Positions 17,472 to 26,443 of a stretch of 64,000 nt of DNA are shown one piece after another (the stretch's first letter is position 1; every line of letters begins with the position of its first letter). Position numbers and translations under genes: made by a program. Source of the DNA: Owenweeksia hongkongensis DSM 17368 (GTDB taxonomy: Bacteria; Bacteroidota; Bacteroidia; Flavobacteriales; Schleiferiaceae); assembly GCF_000236705.1 (NCBI RefSeq), contig NC_016599.1, positions 3,100,001 to 3,164,000 on the forward strand, read 5' to 3'. Below the pieces are notes generated by a model, which saw only the letters and a program-made list of their open reading frames with translations, was not told where the DNA came from and did no database searches.

Positions 17472-19430
17472 TTAAGCTTCTAGCTCTGCTTTGCCTGCAA
17501 GAGCTTTATCCAGTTTTGCCGCCCATTTTTCCCAATCCGCCATTGCCTTTTCAAGATTTACTTTTTTGGCTTCATACTTTTCGTAAAAGTCTGGCTCTTT
17601 GCTTAGCTTTTGAAACTGTCCCGGATCTAAAAGTTGCTTATCAATTTCCGCAATTTCCGCCTCCAGCTTTTCTACTTCCTGCTCTAGTTTTCTTACTTGA
17701 TTTTCAGCTTTTCGAATGTCCTTGTCAAGCTGCTTGCGTTCCTCGTAGTTATTTGCTTTAGGCTCACTTTTGGCGGCAGCCGCAGCTTTCACTTCTGCCT
17801 GCTTTTCTACCTGGCGAAAATCGTCAAACTTGCGGGCTTCCAGATATTCATTGATGGTACCCAAAAATTCTTTCACCTCACCATTTCTGAACTCATAGAT
17901 TTTGTCCACCAAATCCTGAAGAAAATAACGGTCGTGAGACACCAGAACTAAAGTTCCATCATAGTCTAGAAGTGCATTTTTTAGCATCTCTTTACTCTTC
18001 ATGTCGAGATGGTTGGTAGGCTCATCCATCACCAAAAGATTATATGGACGAAGCAAAAGTTTACAAAGTGCCAATCGGCCTTTTTCTCCACCTGAAAGTA
18101 CTTTTACTTTCTTCTCCACATCTTCACCTGTAAAAAGGAATTTCCCTAAGAAGTCACGAGCGCGTTTGCGCAAATCTTCAGGAGCTGCGTCTTCTATGGT
18201 TTGAAGGAGGGTTTTGTTGCCATCCAAAGTTTTGGCTTGTTCCTGAGCGTAGTAGCCAATCTCTACATTGTGCCCAATTTCCAACTTGCCTTCATGCTGA
18301 AGTTTTTCGGTTACTACCTTTACTAAAGTAGATTTTCCCTGGCCATTTTGTCCCACAAAGGCTACTTTTTCCAGTCTGTTTACCGCAAGGTTGGCATCCT
18401 TAAAAATAACCTTGTCGTCATATTTTTTGGTAAGATTTTCAGCTTCTAAAACCACTTTTCCCGAACGAGGAGCTGGAGCAAATTTGAAACTGATTTTTCT
18501 GGAATCATCAACATCAATGTCGATGCGGTCCATCTTATCTAGCTTCTTTATCAGATTCTGAGCAAAGGCAGCTTTGGACGCTTTATATCGGAACTTTTCA
18601 ATAAGTTGCTCCGTCTGCTTTATTTCCTTTTCCTGATTTTTTTGCTCTTGCAGCTGCAGCTGAATACGTTCTTCACGTAGCTCGGTAAACTTGGTGTAAG
18701 GAACCGGGTAGTCGTATACCGTGCCTTGAACAATTTCAACTGTTCTGTTAGTGATATTATCCAAAAAAGTACGGTCGTGTGACACCATCAAAATAGCCCC
18801 TTCATAGCTTTGAAGAAAGCTTTCGAGCCAAACAATGGAATTTATATCAAGGTGGTTGGTAGGCTCATCCAGCAGCATCACATCATTATTTGCCAAAAGC
18901 AACTTTGCCAACTCAATACGCATACGCCACCCTCCGCTAAACTCGGTAGTTTGCCGCTCAAAATCTTCAGTTGTAAAACCAAGTCCTGTTAGGATTTTTT
19001 CCAAATCAGCATGATAGGTATAACCGCCTACCAGGCTGAAGCGCTCGGTAAGATGATTTAGCTCCTCAATAAGATCCAGGTAACTTTGGCTTTCATAATC
19101 TTCGCGAGTAGCCAGTAGATGATTGATTTCGTCAAGACGTGTCTCAATATTTTTAATTTCGCTAAATGCGGATTCGGCCTCTTCCCATACGGTACGTCCA
19201 TCATAAAGAGGTAACTCTTGTGGAAGATATCCAAGTTTAAAATCCTTGGGACGGCTAATGTTTCCGGCATCTGTAGAGATTTCCCCAAATATCACCTTGA
19301 GAAGGGTAGATTTGCCTGCACCGTTGCTACCAACGAGGCCAATCTTCTCCGCAGGATTGATTAAGAATGAAATGTTTCTAAATAAGTGCCTATCATTATA
19401 TTGAAGGCTGATGTTATTGATTCCTAGCAT
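17472..19430 (-). CDS. ABC-F family ATP-binding protein
   Basis: The 652-residue cytosolic protein has two ABC ATPase domains and no transmembrane segment. NBD1 has GSNGAGKST (about 36), FSGGWRMR and LLDEPTNHLD; NBD2 has GQNGQGKST, LSGGEKGR and VMDEPTNHLD. The linker is charged and helical, and the C-terminus has a coiled coil (KDIRKAENQVRKLEQEVEKL). This is the Uup/YfmR-type ABC-F layout; such proteins act on the ribosome E site. All catalytic motifs are intact. A TACCTTTG -7 element at 19438-19445 on the minus strand would give an almost leaderless mRNA. It is divergent from the DUF983 gene, 27 bases apart. Confidence 0.92.
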   Translation of the reverse strand: MLGINNISLQYNDRHLFRNISFLINPAEKIGLVGSNGAGKSTLLKVIFGEISTDAGNISRPKDFKLGYLPQELPLYDGRTVWEEAESAFSEIKNIETRLDEINHLLATREDYESQSYLDLIEELNHLTERFSLVGGYTYHADLEKILTGLGFTTEDFERQTTEFSGGWRMRIELAKLLLANNDVMLLDEPTNHLDINSIVWLESFLQSYEGAILMVSHDRTFLDNITNRTVEIVQGTVYDYPVPYTKFTELREERIQLQLQEQKNQEKEIKQTEQLIEKFRYKASKAAFAQNLIKKLDKMDRIDIDVDDSRKISFKFAPAPRSGKVVLEAENLTKKYDDKVIFKDANLAVNRLEKVAFVGQNGQGKSTLVKVVTEKLQHEGKLEIGHNVEIGYYAQEQAKTLDGNKTLLQTIEDAAPEDLRKRARDFLGKFLFTGEDVEKKVKVLSGGEKGRLALCKLLLRPYNLLVMDEPTNHLDMKSKEMLKNALLDYDGTLVLVSHDRYFLQDLVDKIYEFRNGEVKEFLGTINEYLEARKFDDFRQVEKQAEVKAAAAAKSEPKANNYEERKQLDKDIRKAENQVRKLEQEVEKLEAEIAEIDKQLLDPGQFQKLSKEPDFYEKYEAKKVNLEKAMADWEKWAAKLDKALAGKAELEA

Positions 19431-19457
19431 AAGTTTGCAAAGGTAAAAAGGCTAATC

Positions 19458-19853
19458 ATGAATATACTCCCAAAAGGTTCTAAACTCTATAGTATTTTTA
19501 AATACAAGTGTCCACGCTGCCATCAAGGTGATGTATTTAAGAGCAAAAGCTCGTACAATCTACCGAAGATGTTTGATATGCACGAGCAATGCAGTAACTG
19601 TGAGCTGAGGTATGAATTTGAGCCAGGTTTCTTTTATGGTGCCATGTATGTGAGCTACGGACTTACTGTAGCTCTTGGTGTGGCTACCTATGTATTAATG
19701 CAAATGTTTTTTGAAGCATCCGTTGCTCAAATCATTTTAGTATTGATAGCAGTTTTAATCGTGGGTTCACCACTGGTTTTGCGCTTGTCCAGAATTATCT
19801 GGATGAATCTTTTTATTAAATACGAGCCAGAGAAGAGGGGAGTGAATAAATAG
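19458..19853 (+). CDS. DUF983 family membrane protein
   Basis: The 131-residue protein has two CxxC zinc-ribbon-like pairs (KCPRCHQG near 15-22 and CSNCELRYEFEPGFFYG near 43-57), followed by two transmembrane helices (about 60-82 and 86-107) and a short basic tail. The motif FEPGFFYGAMYVSY is characteristic of DUF983. Function is unknown. The gene stands alone before the large T9SS island. Confidence 0.88.
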   Translation: MNILPKGSKLYSIFKYKCPRCHQGDVFKSKSSYNLPKMFDMHEQCSNCELRYEFEPGFFYGAMYVSYGLTVALGVATYVLMQMFFEASVAQIILVLIAVLIVGSPLVLRLSRIIWMNLFIKYEPEKRGVNK

Positions 19854-20106
19854 GGCAATTTTTAGAGGCTTCAGGAGGTATGTTAAGTTTTTCTGGAACA
19901 GTGTTTTTTTACAAATGCTAAACCCAATGCTGAAATCTATTTTGTATTAGCTCCTTTGAGTGTATTAAAAAACAAGGGTGGCAGTGTTTTGATTTTCAAT
20001 AAAGAAGGGTGTTTTGATAATGTATTTTTAATATAAAGTAGATTTCCTCGGTGTTTGATTAAAGTAGTTTAGATCCCTCAGATTTTAACTACAAAACCAC
20101 AACACA

Positions 20107-23100
20107 ATGAGGATTTTTACATTTTTAATGGCACTTGTTTTGGCTAGCACCTTGTGCTTTGCTCAAAACGGCTCTCTCGATTTTGGGAGTAATAATGCCT
20201 ATGTGTCTTTTGGCACAAACTCAAATTTAGGACTTGCCCAAATTACCCTGGAGGGTTGGTTTAAATGGTCAGGTCACGGCACCACTGCTTCGTCAGGATC
20301 AGGAGGTGTTATTGCTATTCCACTTATCACTAAAGGTAGGGGTGAGTCAGACGGAAATACCAGAGATTTAAACTATTTTTTTGGGATTCAATCAGGAACC
20401 AATTTTTTGTGTGCCGATTTTGAGGAGGGTACTGCAGGAAACAGCCCTGGATTAAATCATCCTATTATAGGAAATACCGCAGTTACACCAAACCAATGGT
20501 TTCATGCGGCTGCTACCTATGATGGCAGCGTTTGGAAACTTTACCTGAATGGTAATCTGCAAGGTTCAATTACTATAAATGAACCACTTCAACACTTAAG
20601 TATACAGCATGCAGCTTTGGGAGCAGCACTTAATTCTGCTGGCTCTGCTGCTGGCCACTTTGAGGGGCTGATGGATGAGGTTAGAATTTGGAGTTATGTT
20701 CGCTCAGAGTCTCAAATTTGGGATGCTGCCGATAGTGTGATTACTGGCCCTAAAGCTGGGCTAGTGGCACTTTGGAGTTTAGATGATGCAACTGGAACTT
20801 CTGTTTTTGATGCATCAGGGAATGTGGTGACAGGAACTATTTTGGGTTCGGGCTATAGCTGGAGTACCGAAGTTGCTCCTTACAATGCCACTTTGGTTCA
20901 GTCTTTAGATTTTGCAAATTCTGGTTCGTACGTAACTTTTGGAAACAATACTACCCTAGGTCTTTCAGCCTTTACGCTAGAGTGTTGGTTTCAAAAAACA
21001 GGAACAGGTTCTACAGCTTATTCTGGTACTGGAGGCGTAACAGCTTACCCTTTGCTTTCTAAGGGACGTGCGGAGTCAGATGGAAATACGAAAGACTTAA
21101 ACTACTTTTTTGGAATTCAATCAGGAACCAAGTATTTGTGTGCAGATTTTGAGGAAAGTACAACAGGTGGGTATCCGGGTTTAAATCACCCAGTGGTAGG
21201 TCATACCGCAATTTTGGATAATCAATGGTACCATGCCGCTGCTACTTATGATGGCGGTACATGGAAACTTTATCTAAATGGAGTCTTAGAAGATTCTTTG
21301 GTGGTGAATGAGCCAGTGCAAAATAATAGTATAGGTCATGCCTCTTTGGCTACAGCGCTTAACTCCACAGGCTCTTCTGCCGGCCGATTTGCCGGACTTA
21401 TGGATGAAGTTCGCGTGTGGGATTACGCCCGTACGGAGCAGGAAATAAGAGCAGATATAAACGAAGAAATCGTTGGTGCTCAACCAAATTTAGTAGCCCG
21501 ATGGGGGATGAATAATGCTAATGGTACTACAGTGATAGATAGCTCGGGCAATGGTGTGGACGGTACCATTGTAGGAGCTGGTTACAGTTTGTCAAATGCT
21601 TCTGCTCCTTTTGATCTTGACTTTACCCCTCCCGATACAAGCAAAGCATTACAGCTAGAAGGTACTGATTCTTACGTGACCTTTGGAGACACTTCAGCGT
21701 TGGGCTTAGCTCAGTTTACCCTTGAGGGATGGGTGAAAAAAGAAGGTAGTGGAGTTACTACTTCTTCAGGTTCTGGAGGTGTTTCAGCTGCTCCGTTAAT
21801 CACTAAAGGGGTTGGCGAGGTTGATGGAAGTAATAGAGATCTCAATTATTTCTTCGGTATACAATCGGGTACCAATGTGCTTTGCGCAGATTTTGAAGAA
21901 GGAGCAGGAGGGTCTTCACCAGGATTGAACCACCCAGTAGTTGGACAAACGGCTTTGCAGGATAACCAATGGTATCATGTAGCGGCAACTTATGATGGAG
22001 CCACCTGGAGTCTTTACCTTAATGGTCAATTAGATGGCACTACCACAATAAATCAACCTGTTCAAAATTTAAGTATTCAACATGCGGGCTTAGGTACTGC
22101 ATTAAATTCCACTGGAACGGCTAATGGTCGTTTTAATGGAAGCATGGATGAGGTGAGAATTTGGAACTATGCTCGTAGTCAAGCACAAATTCTAGCTACA
22201 GCTAATACAGAACTGTATGGTCCACAAACAGGTTTGGTTGCACGTTGGGCATTAAACGATATTGAAGGAAATGTGGTAGCCGATAGTTCCGGAAATGGAC
22301 TTGACGGGCAGCTTATCGGTTTTGGTCACAATTGGCTACAAGCCGGAGCGCCATTTAATGTAGATACCAACTTCAATATAGTTCCGGAAATTACCATCGC
22401 AGATTCTGCTACTGCTGTAGAGTGTGTAGTAGATTCAATTGTACTAAGTGTGGATGTTGACGATCTCAATTCTAAGGATGAATTGGTTGTACAGTTTTAT
22501 GGTCGTCCTAAAAAGAAAAATATTGACCCATTTACCTTAATTGGTCTTCCTGATACACAGTTTTATACTGAGCAAAGTAGAGGAGGAAGTAATGCTATTT
22601 TTAAAGATCAAACGAGCTGGGTGGTTGCTAACCAAGAGGCACTAAATATTGTACACACCATGCAGCTTGGTGATTGTGTTCAAAATGGACAGAATGGTGG
22701 GAATGATATAGAGTGGAAAAGAGCGGATACTTCTATGAGTATTATGGAAGATCCTATCACCACGCATCACCATGATGGGATGTCATACACCATGTGTGTT
22801 GGTAATCATGATCAATCTCCTTTTGGTAGCGCTACTGGTTCCACCGATTTTTACAATCAGTATTTTGGTGTAAGCCGTTTTGCGGGAAGATATTATTGGG
22901 GTGGAAATTACGGTAGCAATGCGGATAATAATTATCAGCTGTTTTCTGCTTCAGGAATGGACTTTATAGTAATTAGCTTGGAGTATGATGCAAATCCAAA
23001 TATATCAGTTTTGGCTTGGGCCGATAGTCTTTTGAAAGCTAATAGCAACCGTCAGGGAATTATTGTTGCTCATTATCTTATCAACACAGCCGGTAACTTT

Positions 23101-25173
23101 GGTTCACAAGGAGCGGCTACTTATAATGCTCTAAAAGATAATCCAAATTTATTTTTGATGCTTAGTGGGCACATAGCAGGTGAAGGTTTGCGTGCGGATA
23201 CCTACAACGGAAATACAGTGTATACCATTTTGGCCGATTATCAAAGCCGAAGCAATGGTGGAGATGGTTGGTTGAGATTAATGGAAATCGATCCTTCAAC
23301 TAAAAGTATGCATGTAAAAACCTATTCCCCATGGTTGAACAAGTATGAGACGGATGCGAATAGTCAGTTTACGCTAACCGATCTTAACATTCCTGGAGAT
23401 GTTACTCCCTTTACTTTGATGCACACGGATTCATTAGCAGGAAATGGAATAGCTAGTTACACATGGAAAAACCTTCCGTTGGATACAACCTACCAATGGT
23501 ATGTGGCAGTAAGTGACGGTAGAGACACTGTGGAGAGTTCGATATACGAATTTAGCACTGCCCCGGGAAGTACCCAAAATGAAAGCATTTGCGAAGGTGA
23601 CAGCATCCTTTTGGGAGGTGCTTATCAAACCGAGGCCGGTACCTATTTGGATTTGCTACCTACAATTGATGGTTGTGATAGCGTGGTGAGTACAATATTG
23701 ACTGTTGATAGTAGCTCCGTTTGTGATAATGTATCAGGCGACAGCCTGGTGATAGTAACGGAGCCCGGTTGGATGAAGAGTACCGTAACCAATACAGCAG
23801 AAGCAGGAAGTTACCCCTGGACAGGTGTAAGCAGTTTGCCAACAGTAGGCACTTATATATTACCGGCAGAGATAGGCCAGCCCTACCCATGGCACTCAAT
23901 TGACAGCGTGGAAGGGGCCCATGTGTTCAAATCAGGCAATGGCGTAACCTTCTTCCGCACCACCTTTACCCTTACGGTAAATACTGGTGTGATGGCTCAG
24001 ATCCGCAGTTTTATGGACGATGGCATGGAGATTTATGTCAACGGGCAGATGCTGGCAAGAGAAGATGACCGTGATGCCGACAACTTTAGAGGAGCCCAGC
24101 ACCACCTAATGCTAATGGCTGATGGCAACCAGAGCAATGGAGATAATGGCGATCAGGCCTTTGATGTGGTAAACAATTACCGCATGGATAGTATGGTGCA
24201 TGTAGGACAAAACGAACTGGTGATAGCTCTAAGGAATGCGCCTCAAACTTCGGACAAAGGAGGTTTTAGTTTCCGTATGGATTTGAAAACGGGCGTACCA
24301 TCAGTACAGCTTTTATCACAATACATTGTGTCTGATGCCGAATGGATGAAGAGTACTGTGACAACTCCAGGCGGATCTAGCTGGAACTGGCCAGGAGTGA
24401 ACAACCTTCCGGCAGCCAATACCTTTACCGAAGAGGTGGAACTGGGCCAGCCTTATCACTGGTACAGCACGGAAGAAGTACCGGGTTCATTTGCCATCAA
24501 GGCCACCGAAAATGTGACTTACTACCGCAGAAGGTTTAACATTACAGACTCTGCCAATATAAGTGCACGATTAAGGAGCACTTTTGATGAAAACCTGATG
24601 GTGTTTATCAATGATAGCCTGATAGCTGGCCACTACCAGCATGGGCTACAAAATCGAGCTATGCCGGCCCACGATGTAGATTATCCAAATGGTGGCATTC
24701 CCATAAATGGTAATGCTGGTGGAGATATGTTTATGCAGGTAGAAAATGTAGACTGGAACCAGATCTTAAGAAAAGGTGACAACTACATTACCGTAGCCTT
24801 GCAGAACAGGGCGAATGAACCAGGAGGCTTTTCGCTAAGATTGGACTTGGATCAATCTGGAGCACCAGTAATCCGGAAAGTGGATGAAGCGAATGAACAT
24901 AGAAACCGAGTAGATAAAGAGGCTTTGGCTTTCAATCTATATCCTAACCCAACCACGGGCAAGGTGTATGTTGAGCTTGTTAAATCACCGTCTGATGACA
25001 ATCAGGTATTGGTGTTTGACCTAAACGGAAAACTGCTTTATCAGCGTACCCTTATCAATCCTGAAACAGGCTTGATGGATATTGATTTGAAAGACTATGC
25101 TGACGGTATGTACATTATCCGAATCCGTTCAGGAGGTGAAATGTACCTTGGCAAAAGGGTGATGAAGTTTTAA
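20107..25173 (+). CDS. Giant T9SS-secreted protein: three LamG domains, metallophosphoesterase, tandem C-terminal module
   Basis: The 1688-residue protein has a signal peptide (1-20) and three LamG/concanavalin-like repeats (about 22-245, 264-495, 514-750; each with LNYFFGIQSGT and MDEVR[IV]W). A calcineurin-like phosphoesterase (about 805-1100) shows IGLPDTQ, GDCVQNG, GNHD, VAHY and SGHIAGEG, so the dinuclear-metal ligands look complete. That domain is inserted between two parts of a fibronectin-III-like sandwich (VVQFYGRPK before, YQWYVAVSDGRDT after). Then come one GCDS repeat (about 1163-1205), the tandem two-copy module (about 1212-1591) and a T9SS type A sorting domain (about 1608-1688, LYPNPTTGK ... 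MYIIRIRSG). It is likely surface or extracellular, degrading phosphorylated substrates while binding glycans. Residues 1210-1688 are identical to the end of the 4841-residue protein. Confidence 0.85.
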   Translation: MRIFTFLMALVLASTLCFAQNGSLDFGSNNAYVSFGTNSNLGLAQITLEGWFKWSGHGTTASSGSGGVIAIPLITKGRGESDGNTRDLNYFFGIQSGTNFLCADFEEGTAGNSPGLNHPIIGNTAVTPNQWFHAAATYDGSVWKLYLNGNLQGSITINEPLQHLSIQHAALGAALNSAGSAAGHFEGLMDEVRIWSYVRSESQIWDAADSVITGPKAGLVALWSLDDATGTSVFDASGNVVTGTILGSGYSWSTEVAPYNATLVQSLDFANSGSYVTFGNNTTLGLSAFTLECWFQKTGTGSTAYSGTGGVTAYPLLSKGRAESDGNTKDLNYFFGIQSGTKYLCADFEESTTGGYPGLNHPVVGHTAILDNQWYHAAATYDGGTWKLYLNGVLEDSLVVNEPVQNNSIGHASLATALNSTGSSAGRFAGLMDEVRVWDYARTEQEIRADINEEIVGAQPNLVARWGMNNANGTTVIDSSGNGVDGTIVGAGYSLSNASAPFDLDFTPPDTSKALQLEGTDSYVTFGDTSALGLAQFTLEGWVKKEGSGVTTSSGSGGVSAAPLITKGVGEVDGSNRDLNYFFGIQSGTNVLCADFEEGAGGSSPGLNHPVVGQTALQDNQWYHVAATYDGATWSLYLNGQLDGTTTINQPVQNLSIQHAGLGTALNSTGTANGRFNGSMDEVRIWNYARSQAQILATANTELYGPQTGLVARWALNDIEGNVVADSSGNGLDGQLIGFGHNWLQAGAPFNVDTNFNIVPEITIADSATAVECVVDSIVLSVDVDDLNSKDELVVQFYGRPKKKNIDPFTLIGLPDTQFYTEQSRGGSNAIFKDQTSWVVANQEALNIVHTMQLGDCVQNGQNGGNDIEWKRADTSMSIMEDPITTHHHDGMSYTMCVGNHDQSPFGSATGSTDFYNQYFGVSRFAGRYYWGGNYGSNADNNYQLFSASGMDFIVISLEYDANPNISVLAWADSLLKANSNRQGIIVAHYLINTAGNFGSQGAATYNALKDNPNLFLMLSGHIAGEGLRADTYNGNTVYTILADYQSRSNGGDGWLRLMEIDPSTKSMHVKTYSPWLNKYETDANSQFTLTDLNIPGDVTPFTLMHTDSLAGNGIASYTWKNLPLDTTYQWYVAVSDGRDTVESSIYEFSTAPGSTQNESICEGDSILLGGAYQTEAGTYLDLLPTIDGCDSVVSTILTVDSSSVCDNVSGDSLVIVTEPGWMKSTVTNTAEAGSYPWTGVSSLPTVGTYILPAEIGQPYPWHSIDSVEGAHVFKSGNGVTFFRTTFTLTVNTGVMAQIRSFMDDGMEIYVNGQMLAREDDRDADNFRGAQHHLMLMADGNQSNGDNGDQAFDVVNNYRMDSMVHVGQNELVIALRNAPQTSDKGGFSFRMDLKTGVPSVQLLSQYIVSDAEWMKSTVTTPGGSSWNWPGVNNLPAANTFTEEVELGQPYHWYSTEEVPGSFAIKATENVTYYRRRFNITDSANISARLRSTFDENLMVFINDSLIAGHYQHGLQNRAMPAHDVDYPNGGIPINGNAGGDMFMQVENVDWNQILRKGDNYITVALQNRANEPGGFSLRLDLDQSGAPVIRKVDEANEHRNRVDKEALAFNLYPNPTTGKVYVELVKSPSDDNQVLVFDLNGKLLYQRTLINPETGLMDIDLKDYADGMYIIRIRSGGEMYLGKRVMKF
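20164..22340 (+). repeat. Three tandem LamG-encoding units
   Basis: The three LamG domains of the first giant gene (starting near 20164, 20895 and 21645) are about 740 bases each. They share long stretches at protein level, including FFGIQSGT, GLNHP[VI][VI]G and the end segment LVA[RL]W. They are clearly internal duplications, now diverged at nucleotide level. Confidence 0.7.
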
Positions 25174-25216
25174 AATAAAGACTTAAACTGTTTAAATCAG
25201 TAAAATCTTTGTGATG
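23733..25216 (+). repeat. Long direct repeat, copy 1 (1.48 kb)
   Basis: This segment aligns without gaps to 45146-46629 at a constant offset of 21413 bases. By eye I find two synonymous substitutions in the coding part and one in the 3' untranslated part. It covers the shared tandem module, the sorting domain and about 40 bases after the stop, and ends right at the terminator stem. Confidence 0.93.
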
Positions 25217-25217
25217 G

Positions 25218-25258
25218 GAGGCTGTCCGAAAAGTAGTTTTCAGACAGCCTCTTTTTTT
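25218..25258 (+). terminator. Rho-independent terminator after the first giant gene
   Basis: A stem of GAGGCTGTC / GACAGCCTC, extended by CGAAAA / TTTTCA-like pairing, is followed by seven T residues. It lies 44 bases after the stop codon. Confidence 0.88.
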
Positions 25259-25827
25259 ATTGAAATTTAAATCCCGAAAATGGAAAAATCAGTCTTTTTT
25301 TGAACATGGTTAAGTGATTGTATTTCAGGCGTATGTTTTAGAAGAGCTCTCTTCATTTACAGCAGAGAGCTTTTTTGGAAACATCTCCCAGATTGGAAAT
25401 TTTAGTATACATGTTGAGATCATGATCTGTTGATTACCAGTGCTTTAGTTTGTCGGTATGGTTATGGTTAATCACATTTAGCTGTCATGTATGTTTGATT
25501 CCAGTACTCTTGTAAAGTGCACCTACTCTCTAAAGTATTTTGTTGTTAGAATATTACTAATTAAAAGAACAAAACCCTTTGAATTAAATTAACAAAAACC
25601 TAAACCTTAACCCCAAATTCTGATGAGTTTACCGCTCCTGCTTTACGAATAGCTTCTCTAGTCGTAAAAATTATTGTCTCAGCACTACATGTTTTGCCTG
25701 TTTGTAGACAAACTTTCGTTTTCAAGAATCTAAATATTTTTTAATTGCCGTATTGCTTAGTTGCGAAGTATACTAGGTTCTTGCCTTATAGATTTAAACT
25801 TTAACCAATTTCTAAATTAAACTTACT
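25259..25827 (+). other. 569-bp AT-rich intergenic region
   Basis: No convincing gene is present. A leader-like string AAACCTTAACC at 25602-25612 resembles the one just before the starts of the 4841- and 2138-residue genes. On the minus strand a short stop-free stretch (about 25600-25750) encodes EAIRKAGAVNSSEFGVKV, which weakly resembles the linker after the shared module (VIRKAG...). It may be a relic of a lost T9SS gene. The rest shows nothing recognisable apart from room for the promoter of the tail-collar gene. Confidence 0.4.
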
Positions 25828-26349
25828 ATGGATCCATTTTTAGCACAAATCATCATGTTTGGAGGAAACTTTGCTCCTCGCGGTTGGGCATTTTGCGATG
25901 GCCAACTATTACCTATTTCACAATACACAGCCTTATTTTCAATACTTGGAACCACCTATGGTGGGGATGGTAGAACTACCTTTGCCTTACCTGATTTAAG
26001 AGGCCGTGTGCCTGTGCATGCAGGTTCAGGTTCAGGTCCTGGATTAAGTTTAAAACGCGTAGGTGAAAAAGGCGGAGCGGAAAATGTAACTCTTTCGGAG
26101 GCACAAATGCCTGCCCATAACCATGCAATTCATGGGTCAAACGTGGGAGGAGATGATTCTGATCCAACTACAGGAAATGGATTTGGTACTGCAGCAAACG
26201 ATTTATATATCGAAACAGCGCCAAGTACAAATATGGGGTCAGGAGTGATGTCCAATGCAGGAGGAGGACAAGCGCACACAAATATGCAGCCATTTGGATG
26301 TGTAAATTTCATTATTGCCCTTCAAGGGGTTTTTCCATCTCGAAGTTGA
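25828..26349 (+). CDS. Phage tail collar domain protein (MdpB/microcystin-dependent-like)
   Basis: The 173-residue protein starts MDPFLAQIIMFGGNFAPRGW, then AFCDGQLLPISQYTALFSILGTTYGGDGRTTFALPDLRGRVP, the canonical tail collar domain. The rest is the glycine-rich tip region with MPAHNHA and a final PFGCVNFIIALQGVFPSRS. Full-length homologues of this type are encoded in many Bacteroidota, often as several adjacent copies; here there is one. There is no signal peptide. Its function in cells is not established. It sits between two giant T9SS cargo genes and no other phage-like gene is nearby. A strong terminator follows. Confidence 0.9.
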   Translation: MDPFLAQIIMFGGNFAPRGWAFCDGQLLPISQYTALFSILGTTYGGDGRTTFALPDLRGRVPVHAGSGSGPGLSLKRVGEKGGAENVTLSEAQMPAHNHAIHGSNVGGDDSDPTTGNGFGTAANDLYIETAPSTNMGSGVMSNAGGGQAHTNMQPFGCVNFIIALQGVFPSRS

Positions 26350-26400
26350 TTGTAAGTACCTCCTTAATTTCAAGGAGTTAATAATTAACCAAATTAAACC

Positions 26401-26430
26401 AAGCTGCACGATGAAAGTCGTGCAGCTTTT
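26401..26430 (+). terminator. Terminator after the tail collar gene, just upstream of the next giant gene
   Basis: A perfect 11-bp stem AAGCTGCACGA / TCGTGCAGCTT with a TGAAAG loop is followed by a short T run. It ends only 13 bases before the ATG at 26444, leaving little room for a separate promoter, so it may also act as an attenuator for the downstream gene. Confidence 0.8.
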
Positions 26431-26443
26431 ATAACCTAACAAA

